The notes: generated from the sequence alone by a model not told the origin. Shown: positions 23,446 through 34,322, counted from the first letter of the stretch. The stretch is DNA of 64,000 bases from Stropharia rugosoannulata (GCA_028532985.1 JANCIK010000006.1:744001-808000), one strand, 5' to 3'. Made by a program: numbers and translations.

Positions 23446-25823
23446 ACAATGTACATCGCATTATTCAAAGAATACAGCATGCTGGAGGAACCTTCAATGC
23501 CTCGAAATCCTTTTTGGCTGTGCCAAGAATTAATGTTGTTGGCCATATGTGCAGCATCCAAGGAAGGACGGTTGATGAGTCAAAAGTCAGAGTTATCAGG
23601 GATTGGAAACCTTGTGAAAACTTGACAGAAGTTCGTTCATTCTTGGGAACATTGGGTGTAATGCGTATCTTTATTAAAGATTATGCAATGCATTCAAGAC
23701 CGTTAACTGAACTAACAAAGAAGGACGTTGAATTCACATGGGGACAAAGAGAACAAGAAGCAATGGACAGTTTAAAGCGTCTCTTAATTCAGTCTCCAGC
23801 ATTAACGGCATTGGACTATGAATCCGAAGGACAGATAATAATGGAGGTGGACTCAAGCAACATAGCCGTGGGTTTTATTTTATCTCAGGTTAAAGAAGAC
23901 GGAAAGGAACATCCTGCGCGGTTTGGTTCTATAACTTGGAACGAAAGAGAATCAAGATACTCACAAGCCAAGATCGAGTTATATGGCCTATTTCGCAGCC
24001 TTAGAGCGTATCGGATATACCTGGTTGGAGTGGAAAACTTGATAGTCAGGACTGATGCGAGTTACCTCAAGGGAATGTTAAACAACCCCGATATACAACC
24101 TAATGCTACGATAAATCGCTGGATAGCCGCCATACTTTTGTTTGACTTCAAGCTAGAACACGTCCCTGGAAAATCACATTCACCAGACGGTCTGTCAAGA
24201 AGGAGACGATCAGAATTAGATCCTCAAGAAGATTCCGAAGAAGAAGTAGAAGACTGGATCGACAGGGCATGCGGCTTCGGAATCTGGGTCTTAAACAAAA
24301 ATGACGATCGGAAATTCACTCACATGTCCATGGTACAGAAGAAAATACCAGGATCGTCATTGTCTTACAAGGCTATGGTACTTATTGCAGCTAAATCGGT
24401 ACCTCACCGTTCGGAAATTACTACAACGCTTAAATTACCGGTTTCCGACAGAGGGGCTGACATGGATGAGGAATTAAAGAAGGTCAAAGAATTTCTAGGC
24501 GACCCCGAAAGACCCGCATGGATTCGCACAAGAAAGGAGTATGACCGCTTCCTCAAGAAAGTAAGGCAATTCTTCATACTGGACGGAAAGCTATGGAAAA
24601 GGTCCGATGATGGTGAACATAAACAAGTGGTACAACAAGAAGATAGGCTTCGGATACTTCAAGAAGTACATGATAACTTAGGACATAAGTCTTATTTCAC
24701 TGTGTGGAATAGGCTCACGAAGCGTTTTTGGTGGCCTAACATCAGTAATGATCTTACGTGGTACTTGAAGACCTGCGATATATGTCAGCGACAGTCTAGG
24801 GTAAAGAACCTCATTCCGCCAACGGTAGCTCGTCCATTGTCGCTATTTGTCAAGGTTCACGCGGATACTTTCTTTATGCCCAAAGGAAAAGGGGGAAAAC
24901 ATCTCTGTCTTCATCTACGATGTTCACTTTCGGGAATGCCTGAAGCTCTGGCTGTAGCGTCGGAAAACCATACGGTTATAGGAGAATTTCTGTTGGATGT
25001 TATGTCGCGATGGGGAGCTATGGCTATTATCGTGACAGACAATGGTACACCTTGGGTTAAAGCCGTGAACTACTTGGCGGAAAAATATGGAATCTACCAC
25101 ATCAGAATTTCGGGATATAATTCGCAGGCAAACGGCTTGATTGAAAAACGACATCTCGATGTTAGGGAAGCAATAGTCAAGACTTGTGAAGGCGACTTAT
25201 CAATATGGCCATTAATTCTCCGATTTGTTTTATGGGCTGAACGTGTTACGGTACAAAAATCAACAGGTTATACTCCCTACTATATCGCACACGGAGTGGA
25301 ACCATTATTTCCATTTGACATTACAGAAGCGACTTTCATGTTTCCCGATCAAGTTGATATGATTTCCGAAGAAGAGCTAATAGCACGAAGAGCTATAATG
25401 CTGCAGAAGCGACCAGAAGATCTTGAAAGGGTCAAGGACAAAGTGGAGCAAGCACGGCTGAGGCAAGCTCGTTATTTTGAGCAATACAATAAGCATCGCA
25501 TCGTGTTACAGGATTTCGCACCAGGTACTTTGGTCCTAGTCAGAAATTCACCAGTTGAAAAATCACTTGATCGGAAAACAAAACCGCGATACTTTGGGCC
25601 TCTAATGGTGTTACGACGAACGAAAGGGGGGTCTTACATCTGCGCTGAACTCAGTGGAGCCGTATCCTACAAGAGATTCGCCGCATATCGCCTAATACCT
25701 TATATATCAAGAGAACCGCTTGAAATACCATGGGAACTATTGTCTCAACCCAAGGATCTAATTGAAGGCATGGTACGCGAAGAGGTACCTGAGGACTCGC
25801 AAGTGGCGCCTGATGATGAATAA
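23442..25823 (+). CDS. pol: RT connection, RNase H and integrase, element A copy 1 (793 codons)
   Basis: One long open frame covers the RT thumb (VRSFLGTLGVMRIFIKDY), RNase H (about residues 125-260, IIMEVDSSNIAVGFILSQ and later RTDAS), the integrase HHCC zinc finger (VHDNLGHKS...CDICQRQS), and the DDE core (HADTFF, VTDNGTPW, YNSQANGLIEKRH). A C-terminal GKGG-free domain (VLVRNSPVEKSLDRKTKPRYFGPLMVL) resembles the usual GPY/F module. I see no chromodomain. RNase H removes the RNA strand and integrase inserts the cDNA. This is the best-preserved part of pol in the array. Confidence 0.85.
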   Translation: MNNVHRIIQRIQHAGGTFNASKSFLAVPRINVVGHMCSIQGRTVDESKVRVIRDWKPCENLTEVRSFLGTLGVMRIFIKDYAMHSRPLTELTKKDVEFTWGQREQEAMDSLKRLLIQSPALTALDYESEGQIIMEVDSSNIAVGFILSQVKEDGKEHPARFGSITWNERESRYSQAKIELYGLFRSLRAYRIYLVGVENLIVRTDASYLKGMLNNPDIQPNATINRWIAAILLFDFKLEHVPGKSHSPDGLSRRRRSELDPQEDSEEEVEDWIDRACGFGIWVLNKNDDRKFTHMSMVQKKIPGSSLSYKAMVLIAAKSVPHRSEITTTLKLPVSDRGADMDEELKKVKEFLGDPERPAWIRTRKEYDRFLKKVRQFFILDGKLWKRSDDGEHKQVVQQEDRLRILQEVHDNLGHKSYFTVWNRLTKRFWWPNISNDLTWYLKTCDICQRQSRVKNLIPPTVARPLSLFVKVHADTFFMPKGKGGKHLCLHLRCSLSGMPEALAVASENHTVIGEFLLDVMSRWGAMAIIVTDNGTPWVKAVNYLAEKYGIYHIRISGYNSQANGLIEKRHLDVREAIVKTCEGDLSIWPLILRFVLWAERVTVQKSTGYTPYYIAHGVEPLFPFDITEATFMFPDQVDMISEEELIARRAIMLQKRPEDLERVKDKVEQARLRQARYFEQYNKHRIVLQDFAPGTLVLVRNSPVEKSLDRKTKPRYFGPLMVLRRTKGGSYICAELSGAVSYKRFAAYRLIPYISREPLEIPWELLSQPKDLIEGMVREEVPEDSQVAPDDE

Positions 25824-26083
25824 CAAGTTTCCGACAACGCTTACACAACCTATATTTCTTAATGGAGCTTCAACAGTTTCAAGTTCATTTCTTCTCATTT
25901 GTTAAATAAACTCTTTTTCTTTTAGGTTATGTTTCTGTTTTTTTCAAGATTATGAAATTATTGCTTTCAAACTAAAATGTGCATGACCAAGACAATTTAT
26001 TGACTACAAGATACTATGACAATATGGTTTCCGACGAAGGGCGAAAGGAAATACGACAAGAAGAAATACATATAAATCCTTTT

Positions 26084-27082
26084 TTACCTCCTGCGGAATC
26101 TTTTTACTTCCCCGGACATTCTACGGATCTCCTCGATACGCTCCATTGATAATTCCACCAGATCGCGAAGCCGATTTTCCATGTCAGAATAATGTCGCAG
26201 GTTTCTTTCGCAAAGGTCGTCCAGCTCTTCAAGCCCATCTGTTGGGTTGGCAGTCGTTTGCCATTCGCGGAAATCTCGCACCAACTGTGTATATGGTGCA
26301 TACGAGGGTAAACCCTCAACAGGACCGCTAGAACTTGCGTTGGGACTAGAACGCGTAATACCTGTGCAACGAGGTTACCGAAACCTGTTAAAGATAGGGA
26401 ATTGTAATTACTCACCTGAAGTTCCTCGCCAACATCTTTTTGCTTTGCGACGATGGACTCCGTGTACTCGAAAACAGGCGTTGCCTCATAGTATGGAAGA
26501 GGGCCATCATCCTCAATTCGCATAGGGCTCGAAGGCGCGTTGTAGGGGTCACTGCGTTGGCCGTGTCGTCTGCTTCAAGTTCGTCCACTTCTTCGACCTC
26601 GTTGTCCTGGCTGCTGTCGCTTGCTGTCGCTGTCGCCGTCGCTATCTTCTTCGGGCTCTGGGTGGACGGTACGACCGTCGGTCGTATGAGAAGTCGCTGC
26701 CAGCTAAGGCACGAGTCAGGAAGTCGCCCGGGTGTTGTTTCTAAATTACGGATGAAGTTATCAGCATGAAAGCGACAGAATACAATTAACGGACACTTAC
26801 ACATTCGGCAGTATTATTGCTGCAATTCTTTTTGTCAACCTTGCAATTGGTACATGCCCTGCTCCAGCGAGGTGTGTAGCGCAGTACACATATAGCCGGG
26901 TGACTTTGGCACCAAGAACACCGCTAGGTCAATGCTTTAGTATGGCTGTAACTCAGTATGGCATATTTACTCACCTGGTCGTACTCATACCACCCTTCTG
27001 CAAGTCCAAGAATTTGTGGAGCGGACCAGCGCATATCGACTTCATACGTAGAGGCGGGACGAGCGGTGCGACGAGGAGGCAT
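26084..27082 (-). CDS. Antisense accessory gene X3, element A copy 1
   Basis: This gene lies on the strand opposite to pol. Exon 1 (27082-26975) starts MPPRRTARPASTYEVDMRW; exon 2 is 26839-26801. A longer exon follows from about 26740 with an acidic run (SDSSQDNEVEEVDELEADD). A final exon to 26084 has a charged coiled-coil end (LEELDDLCERNLRHYSDMENR, then ERIEEIRRMSGEVKRFRRR). The predicted length is about 215 residues. In this copy the frame breaks at two places (near 26675 and 26423) where copy 2 has extra bases that restore it. Splice sites are GTGAGT/GTAAGT and AG. The family is not recognised. Basic N-terminus, acidic middle and coiled-coil tail suggest a nuclear or complex-forming protein, but that is inference. 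Confidence 0.55.
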
Positions 27083-27437
27083 GTCTTAAGCAGGTGATGA
27101 ATGTGGGGGGGGAAGAATGGTGAAAGTATGAGTGGAATGGGCAGGCTTTTTATATTCTTCTGGGACAGTGGTTCAGCACGCTTTCGGAAATCGGCTAGCT
27201 TTGAATGGGTCCGGCATCAGGCGTGGATGGCACTATGAAGAAACCGATAGAATGCTGTGGATTCTTCTCTATGACTCGGTCCTATATGTTGGACAATTGG
27301 CCTGCCTTTACTGGAACCGCGATAACTTCGACGCGAATCTTGTTCGGATTTTCTATTTTTAGGTCGGAAATCACCGTGGCTCATGTTCTGGAAAGCGGCG
27401 TTGCCTAATCAAGTATGACGGCGTGATGGCGTCGGGT

Positions 27438-27650
27438 TTATGGTGACGTGCCGTGCTGCTTTAGGGAATGGCGATACCTCTTTTGTCTGCCGTCCGGTTG
27501 TTGCTGCGGCATTGCTCTGGGCCGCCGCGGAATTTTCAACTGGCGTTTTCGGCTGTAATGGCGCATGTGTAAGCTGGGCGGCTTGTTCAGTTTTACTTCG
27601 GCATCTTCCATTTTCATTCGGCATTTTTCGGCATCGTATGGCAGTGTCAA
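27438..27650 (-). CDS. Small antisense ORF between X2 and X3, element A copy 1
   Basis: A 70-codon minus-strand ORF is kept identical in both copies (the other at 44127-44339). An overlapping frame (27409-27624) is Pro/Ala/Thr-rich and equally conserved, so which frame is used, if either, is not clear. The stretch also holds the gap between X2 and the X3 start codon. Confidence 0.2.
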   Translation of the reverse strand: MTLPYDAEKCRMKMEDAEVKLNKPPSLHMRHYSRKRQLKIPRRPRAMPQQQPDGRQKRYRHSLKQHGTSP

Positions 27651-27702
27651 ATTTGTGTGCGGAAATCTATCATAAGGAGTTTACATCTATGGGCAGTTGT
27701 AT

Positions 27703-28213
27703 CTACGGCTGATTGGCTTGTTTCTCAATCCAGTCCCTCCATCTCTCTACTCCATCTATGGTGAAGTCAGTTTCGCACAAGTAGCAGTGGCGGAAACCTT
27801 GCGACTGCTTCTCAGCTGCTTTGAGTAGGCTCAATGCCTTATCCTGCTCGCTGTCTACAAGAACGGCCCCGTATTCGCTCATGACCCGGCGAAGCAAGAG
27901 TAGTGTCCACGATGACTGGGGTCGGAATTGTTTCGCGGATATATAATCTTCGAAATGGTCATTCTGTGCAGAATAGGGATTGTCAATTGGGTTTGATTTC
28001 AACGGGACAAGTGGGTCAACTTACAATGTAATGGCACAGGGCGGCAAGTGTCCGATGTGTTTCCATCGCGTCTGTTGCGGAACGAGATAGCATTTGATCG
28101 GATATCAATTGGTCTATGGTAGGCCGAATGGCATGCTCTAGGACCTGCATGATGTCCGCTGGATTCTTCACAGCTGTGGTCAATAATGTGGTGAATCGCG
28201 TGGTGGTGCTCAT
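27703..28213 (-). CDS. Antisense accessory gene X2, element A copy 1 (149 aa)
   Basis: Exons 28213-28025 and 27963-27703 join across a 61-nt intron (GTAAGT...CAG) to a complete 149-residue frame from ATG to stop. It contains helical stretches (DIMQVLEHAIRPTIDQLISD; DKALSLLKAAEKQSQGF) and one HCYLC motif. It has the same coordinates relative to the element, and the same frame, in copy 2 (44902-44392). It is transcribed toward pol. The family is not recognised. Of the four accessory genes this is the one with the cleanest complete model. Confidence 0.6.
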
Positions 28214-28356
28214 TTCTGGTGTTTGGGCAGACTAGTTGCCTTCCCTTTTATACAGATTTCAGGCGCTGGGCTACTTGGCATTGGACGATCTGGACGCATG
28301 GATACATGTCACTTGTCTGGAGATTATCTAGCTAATTTCCGACAGCCGGTTGTTGG

Positions 28357-28845
28357 TTATGGGTCGCCTACTCCGCACACACATGCCTGTTGATACTGGA
28401 AGAAAACGTCGTCCATGCGCTCCTTGATTTCGGGAATCTCGTGCCCGGTGTATCCAAATGTCATCGTCATGTATCGCATACGCATTAACACCCTCAATTC
28501 GGCCATGGTGATTTGCTCGTTGGGCGATTGATGTATGCCTACATGTTGACGACCATGCCATGCTATATACTATGATAGTGTTAGGGCGGCACGTCCCCTC
28601 AAGACGTTACTTACTGCTATGGTTTGTCCTAGGAACAAGAAGGACCGGAGATCGGTTATGACAGGCTGCAAGTTGATGGTGTCAAGCTGGAGTATTCGTG
28701 TGTATTCATATTCTAGGGCTTCGACGAATGGATCAAGGCAATGTTTGAAGACATATGGGATCGGAAATCGCGATCGGAAATCGTTTAGATCGGTGGGCAA
28801 CTCAAGCACTAAAGATTGAAGATATAGACGTAAAGGCGCTTGCAT
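28357..28845 (-). CDS. Antisense accessory gene X1b, element A copy 1 (147 aa)
   Basis: Exons 28845-28615 and 28569-28357 join in phase 0 across a 45-nt intron (GTAAGT...TAG) to 147 residues. Features are FRSRFPIPYVFKHCLDPFVEA, DLRSFLFLGQTIA and, in exon 2, EQITMAELRVLMRMRY with a CVCG motif before the stop. In copy 2 a GT dinucleotide is missing near the end, so the tail there is changed. It could be the 3' part of one gene with X1a, but I could not find a junction that keeps frame. The family is not recognised. Confidence 0.5.
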
Positions 28846-28883
28846 TGCGGGTGCTACGGAATAATCTACTAGAGCTCTACACT

Positions 28884-29627
28884 TTATATATCCATCTCTC
28901 GCACCGATGTTCGGAATCTAGCATGTGGACGCTGGGAGGGAACGGCCGTTTGAAGATGAAAGATCGCCGCTGGAATTTCTTCGATGTCTGATGTGTCTTC
29001 AGGTGTTGCGGCTGGCCTGAATGCTGGCAGGTGTTCTTCAAGGGGGTCTTCGGCTTTGACGCGGTTTGAAAACTGTAACCACCACCGACTGTTGCTGTCC
29101 AGGTCATTAAATTCTTTGAAGTCGACTTGGTTTTCTTTGGTGGCATCGGCAGTGTCCTCAGCATATAGCGCCATGAACCGCAGTATGGTCGACCAATACT
29201 CAAACCCTTCATGTTCCTCCATCGGAAACATCTCCAGTAAATGCCTGGCACTGGCGCTTAGGTAGCGGCATTCAGGTGGAATCATACGCTCGATTTCACG
29301 CTCATTTGACGGCCGCATGTTGACGCGCGAGCATAGCAATAAACGCTGCGCTATCATTAGCAGGGCTAGTTGTGAAGCGGTTCGAGGGCTTACCATGTGA
29401 TCAAAATGATCATGAACGTACGCTTCCACTTGCGCATGGTCGATTATGTTCAGTTCTCGTACGCTGCGAGTGCGGATGTCCTTGTAGATGGCGAGGCATA
29501 GGATTTCATGTTGGTGACGGATGGTCAACGCAAATTCACGCATGGTTGTTGGTACAACGAATGCATGGCTTCGGTTTCCTGGAGCAAAACAGAGCGAGCG
29601 AAATATTCTTTCTGCTGCGGGGTCCAT
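28884..29627 (-). CDS. Antisense accessory gene X1a, element A copy 1 (up to 247 aa)
   Basis: A long minus-strand ORF begins MDPAAERIFRSLCFAPG about 90 bp inside the 3' LTR (LTR 2) and runs toward pol. It is mostly helical (RTASQLALLMIAQRLLLCSR; PPECRYLSASARHLLEMFP; the YWSTILRFMALYAED block) and ends in a Pro/Ala/Glu-rich tail. In copy 2 the same start and frame exist (46311), but a 2-base shortfall near 45728 ends the ORF early. The last 20 residues differ between frames, so the 3' end is uncertain. No known domain is recognised. Confidence 0.55.
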   Translation of the reverse strand: MDPAAERIFRSLCFAPGNRSHAFVVPTTMREFALTIRHQHEILCLAIYKDIRTRSVRELNIIDHAQVEAYVHDHFDHMVSPRTASQLALLMIAQRLLLCSRVNMRPSNEREIERMIPPECRYLSASARHLLEMFPMEEHEGFEYWSTILRFMALYAEDTADATKENQVDFKEFNDLDSNSRWWLQFSNRVKAEDPLEEHLPAFRPAATPEDTSDIEEIPAAIFHLQTAVPSQRPHARFRTSVREMDI

Positions 29628-29696
29628 GGTGCTTGATGGCGACGACGCTTTTGGCTGAAATTTATAGGTTTCCGACCACCCAGGAGGGTGGTGTTT

Positions 29697-29713
29697 TAAA
29701 AGTTGGGGGGAGA
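29697..29713 (+). promoter_or_regulatory. Polypurine tract, element A copy 1
   Basis: AAAAGTTGGGGGGAGA lies directly before the TGTGAGG start of LTR 2, where a plus-strand primer is expected. Copy 2 has the same tract with two fewer G before LTR 3. Confidence 0.7.
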
Positions 29714-30622
29714 TGTGAGGGGCTGGGGCTGGCCCCTCGTGAAAACATGAAAACCATAAGGTTCAGAACATAGATACACAAGAAGCGACATATCCGCCAT
29801 AACGATCGGAAACTACTATCGGAAACTGAAGGAACAAGAAGAAGCACGAAATATGAAGTCTAAGATATGAAGATGCAAGTTTATTCGAAGATATGAAATA
29901 TGTACATGATGAAACAAGAAGACAAGCACAAGGAAGACTCAAGATGTTATTACAACTCAATGGCAGATCAAGAAAGATAACAGCATCAGAGCAATATTGG
30001 ACTTCTGATGCCGACAACATCAGATCAATATTAACAATCTGATGTAACTATGGACCCACAAGGAGTCAATCACATGGAAATACTCGTACATACGACATGG
30101 GACAAATATGGCAACGGATTCCGACGATATGCAGGGGTTTCCGACGACATGCAAGCGTGTGGTAGCAGAAAGCAGAAGTATCTCGATACAAACACAAGGG
30201 ACATAGGTGTGGAAAGAGGGTCGGAGGAGATGTGTGTTTAGGGAGAACATGGAGTTGATCCGGTCGAGGAAGATCTCTTGTGCTTGGGCTTGGTTTCCGA
30301 AGATAAGGATATTTGTGGCCAAGATATGAAGCATGCTGTAGTGCAGCATGGTTTCCGACGAGATAAAGTCAGCACGGGCGGTCGGATCTTCGTGGATGGA
30401 TATGGTACGATCTGGGCATGGCAACCAGACGGGTATTTACCTACACACACCATACCAGTTCGCATCGGAAACCGTTGTTTAAACCTCGTACACTGGAAGC
30501 TCCTTGTTTTGAAACAAGTAAAACCTTTTCAACGTGCTATCGTTGTACACACGTTGCCTTCGCACATTGTGAACTTTAGAGACAGGCTTTTCAGACCAGT
30601 CCAACCCAACTCGCACCTCACA
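29714..30622 (+). repeat. LTR 2 (middle, shared LTR) of element A
   Basis: The ends are the same as in LTR 1 and LTR 3 (TGTGAGG...CCTCACA). It lacks the 51 nt that in LTR 1 follow the TATTTA box (19873-19923); the junction here is 30439/30440. It serves both as 3' LTR of copy 1 and 5' LTR of copy 2. Confidence 0.9.
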
Positions 30623-30625
30623 ACG

Positions 30626-30642
30626 TGGAGCCCACCGCGAGG
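30626..30642 (+). promoter_or_regulatory. Primer-binding site, element A copy 2
   Basis: The TGGAGCCCACCGCGAGG sequence and the 3-nt offset from the LTR are the same as in copy 1. Confidence 0.7.
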
Positions 30643-30812
30643 GTCTACAGTTCACAATAGATCCGTCTGTTCCAGACCGTCGGATAACTCGTCAACTTGC
30701 TGCAGAATTTGCTATACCCCTACAACCTCCTGAAGCACCCATCAAGAGAAGAAGGAAAAGACCGACACCGTCAGGAAGCCAAATATCTTCAGTACTCAGC
30801 CATATATCGGAA

Positions 30813-32375
30813 ATGGATCACGGAATCGAAGCAAACCCTTTTGAAGTTCAAACCGTGGCGCCCAAAGTCAAGCCTTACCCAAATCGCAACTCAAAAGATG
30901 CTCCATCGTTTACAGGACCCACTACTCCTTTACATCGATACCTAGAGGACATCGAGGAATTATGCAAAGACAGGGGAGACACATCGGATATCACACGGAT
31001 TACAAAAACCCTGTGGTATGTGGATTACCGATACCACGAAACATGGAAGAATATTCTAGATGAAAACAAATCTTGGAAGGAGAATAAACAAATATTATTG
31101 GAATATTTCCCTGGGTTGGATTCGCTCTACAAATACTCAGTCAACGATCTGCATAAATTAATACAGAAGTTTTCGAGCAAACCCATGGATAATCAAGAAC
31201 TTCTAGCAGAATATCATTGTGAATTCATGATTATAGCTACTTATCTGGAGAAGGAGCAATTATCATCAAGAGACGACATCAACAGAAACTATGTTCTAGG
31301 TCTTCCAAAAGAATTCAGGGCGAAGGTTCTTACTCAATTAACGGCTGAAGACCCGAAGCGGAAACCGGGCCTGGTTCATGATTATCTTCAAGTTAATCGA
31401 GCGGCTCGATATGTTCTTCAAGATAACGCTTATTCTGACAGGTATGGCCTTGAAGACACACCTCGTGAACGGACGAAAACCGAAGAAACTGCTCTTGAGC
31501 TCATGCTAAGGAAAATGACATCGGAATTAGGATCAATAAAGATGTTTATGCAAGGCCAACCTAATACATCTTTTCCGACGCAAGAAAGACCTATGTATCG
31601 TTCCACTCCGCGCTACGCCCCTGGTTGCTTGTTTTGCGGAGACATTAATCATATTATGAGGTCTTGCAACTTGCCGGATGAATTTATAAACAAGGGAATC
31701 ATCAAACAAGGGCCGAATGGTAGATTCACAATGGCTAACGGCGACTGGATCAATGGAACTGGAACAATAAAAGAAAGGATTGAAAACATCCTCAAACTGC
31801 AACGTGCTCGAGATGTACCCCCTCACCTGTCGCCAGCTACCACGATGATGTTTTCCTGTACTACGGCTGAAACCTTGTTTAATTCTTCCAGTAAACTCGA
31901 AGAAGTCGACGAAGAAATCGGTGAGGTTTATCTGAAGACAAGGTCTTCGCCCCAAGACAAACCTGGACCAGGCAAAAACTCATCTGCTTATGAAAAAGTC
32001 CCTGAAGTCGTGATTGCCGAAAGGAAATCGGAAAAGACAATACCAGAAGCACATGTAAGATTTGAACCGGCTAAAGGACCCCAGTACCGATTCACCTCAG
32101 GAGCGGAAAATCTGGATCTTCTTAAGAAAGTCATATCAAAATCTTTGGATGCAGAAATTACTATTTCTCAAAGAGAGTTGTTGGCTATTTCTGGAGAACT
32201 TCGGAAATATTTCAAGGAAACAACTACACCAAAGAGAATTCGACGGTTAGCTATGTTCATGGCGAAGAAAATGAAGGGTCTTATGTGCTACAATTTGCTT
32301 CGGAAAATGGGCCATCGGATAGAGTCCTTTGACGGCTTCTCCCTTATGAAACTCAGGGTGATACCGCGTTGCTAA
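30813..32375 (+). CDS. gag: Gag, element A copy 2 (520 codons, open)
   Basis: This is the intact version of gag: one frame from ATG through the capsid-like region, the zinc knuckle C-LF-C-GDIN-H-IMRS-C (about 31626-31667) and a Lys/Glu-rich C-terminus. The last 40 codons probably belong to the pol frame instead. The frame of the protease (QFASENGPSDRV in copy 1) overlaps here, so the natural gag end is likely earlier, with a frame change between gag and pol. No stop precedes the first ATG for about 190 nt, so a start upstream is possible. Confidence 0.75.
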   Translation: MDHGIEANPFEVQTVAPKVKPYPNRNSKDAPSFTGPTTPLHRYLEDIEELCKDRGDTSDITRITKTLWYVDYRYHETWKNILDENKSWKENKQILLEYFPGLDSLYKYSVNDLHKLIQKFSSKPMDNQELLAEYHCEFMIIATYLEKEQLSSRDDINRNYVLGLPKEFRAKVLTQLTAEDPKRKPGLVHDYLQVNRAARYVLQDNAYSDRYGLEDTPRERTKTEETALELMLRKMTSELGSIKMFMQGQPNTSFPTQERPMYRSTPRYAPGCLFCGDINHIMRSCNLPDEFINKGIIKQGPNGRFTMANGDWINGTGTIKERIENILKLQRARDVPPHLSPATTMMFSCTTAETLFNSSSKLEEVDEEIGEVYLKTRSSPQDKPGPGKNSSAYEKVPEVVIAERKSEKTIPEAHVRFEPAKGPQYRFTSGAENLDLLKKVISKSLDAEITISQRELLAISGELRKYFKETTTPKRIRRLAMFMAKKMKGLMCYNLLRKMGHRIESFDGFSLMKLRVIPRC

Positions 32376-32791
32376 ACGGTGAATTCACGGCGGAATGTGT
32401 CTTGGACCAAGGATCGGAAATCATGGCAATGGACAAGCGCATATGGAGAAAACTGTCTCACAATATAAACCCAGAAAGGAAAATATATATGGAGTCTGCC
32501 AACACGGAATTATCGCAAACGGATGGAATGTGCGAAAACCTTAAAATCACTATTGGAAGCCTTGAACTCTATTTTCAAGTACATGTCGTGGATAAAGCCC
32601 CTTTTCAAGTTCTGATAGGACGACCGTTCTTTGTGTATACTGGATGCACTACTAGGGATTATACAAATGGCGACCAGGAAATTACTTTGACTTGCCCCAA
32701 CACGCAAAAAGTGGTTACTATTCCAACTCAGCCCAGGAACAAGGTTTCCGAAAAAGAGTTAGCGGATTTTCCAGAATCCCGACTGAATTAA
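32369..32791 (+). pseudogene. pol: Protease domain, element A copy 2
   Basis: Same as copy 1 from the D-Q-G-S motif onward. Upstream, three homopolymers near 32330-32366 are each one base shorter than in copy 1, so the link to the preceding pol frame is lost. Confidence 0.7.
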
Positions 32792-34322
32792 AACGGTCGG
32801 GAAAGATGTTCATGTTAAATATAGTGCACAAGAAACGACATGAACAGCAAGAGAAGGATATTCCTTCAGCACTATCATTTGGACGATTTATAACTCCCTT
32901 ATTTGCGGCAAGAATAGATGATGAAAGAGGATCATCATACCATGAAATATACCCTACTAATTTTAATTTTGAAGTTTCGCTAGATTTATCGGCCAATGTT
33001 TACAGAAGACTTATGCTTACTCTTTTCAACAAAGAGCATTAATAATAAAAGCCAGGAAGAAATATAAACCTGTGGCAAGACGGACGTTTCCTGTGTCAAC
33101 TACACTTCCCGAAGAATATCGTGTTATTAGAAGAATTCCATCGGATCCTCTGGCTAATATGAAACCGTTACCTTTAAAGTGGACCATATTGAACCAGGAA
33201 TACGCTATACTAAAGAACGAATGGACGCCTGGAACATAAATGAAGATGGCTTCTTGACACCGGATGAAGCTCGTCTAGTTCAATGGATCATTAAAGAACA
33301 TGAGATGGGATTCGCCTGGAATGAGATGGAGAAAGGTGCCTTCAGAGAAGACTATTTTGAACCTCTAAAGATACCCGTTGTACCACATGAACCATGGGCG
33401 GAAAAACCGATACCGATACCTCCAGGCATCGCTAAAGAAGTCACGAGAATTTTTCAAGATAAAGTCGCAAGCAAAGTATATGAACCTTCTAGTTCACCTT
33501 ATCGGTCCAGGATCTTATATGTGCCAAAGAAAAGCGGAGCAATACGGGTGGTGCATGACCTGAGAAGGTTGAATGCAGTAACCATAAAAGACTCAGCTCT
33601 ACCGCCAGTTGTAGAACTTTATGCGGAATCTTTCGTGGAAGAACTATCTATGCCATGTTTGATTTGTTCGTAGGATTTGACCATCGGGTTCTTCATCAAG
33701 ATTCAAGAGATTATACTACGTTCTCTTCGCCTATCGGAAACCTGAGATTGACCCGTCTACCACAAGGATTTACAAATTCGGTTCAAGTACAACAGGGAGA
33801 TGTGTCATTTATCTTGGAGCCTGAGATTCCTGAATTTACGGCACCTTTTGTGGACGATGTACCGGTCAAAGGACCACGATCTTATTATCAAGATGAGAAT
33901 GGGGTCTATGAAACGATTTCCGAAAACCCTGGTATCAGAAGATTTGTCTGGGAACACTTGAACAATGTACATCGCATTATTCAAAGAATACAGCATGCTG
34001 GAGGAACCTTCAATGCCTCGAAATCCTTTTTGGCTGTGCCAAGAATTAATGTTGTTGGCCATATGTGCAGCATCCAAGGAAGGACGGTTGATGAGTCAAA
34101 AGTCAGAGTTATCAGGGATTGGAAACCTTGTGAAAACTTGACAGAAGTTCGTTCATTCTTGGGAACATTGGGTGTAATGCGTATCTTTATTAAAGATTAT
34201 GCAATGCATTCAAGACCGTTAACTGAACTAACAAAGAAGGACGTTGAATTCACATGGGGACAAAGAGAACAAGAAGCAATGGACAGTTTAAAGCGTCTCT
34301 TAATTCAGTCTCCAGCATTAAC
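32746..34322 (+). pseudogene. pol: Reverse transcriptase and 5' part of RNase H, element A copy 2
   Basis: It has the same RT motifs as copy 1, including FVDDV at about 33847. The frame from 33655 runs through the thumb (VRSFLGTLGVMRIFIKDY) and stops matching at SPALT, where element C is inserted. One T is missing at about 33174 compared with copy 1, and the break near 33630 is shared with copy 1. The remainder of pol resumes at 40513. Confidence 0.8.

Noticed and set aside
27440..27712. Plus-strand 90-codon ORF in element A (also at 44129-44401)
   Set aside because: Conserved only because the whole element is conserved; it lies opposite the X2/X3 interval and has no recognisable features.
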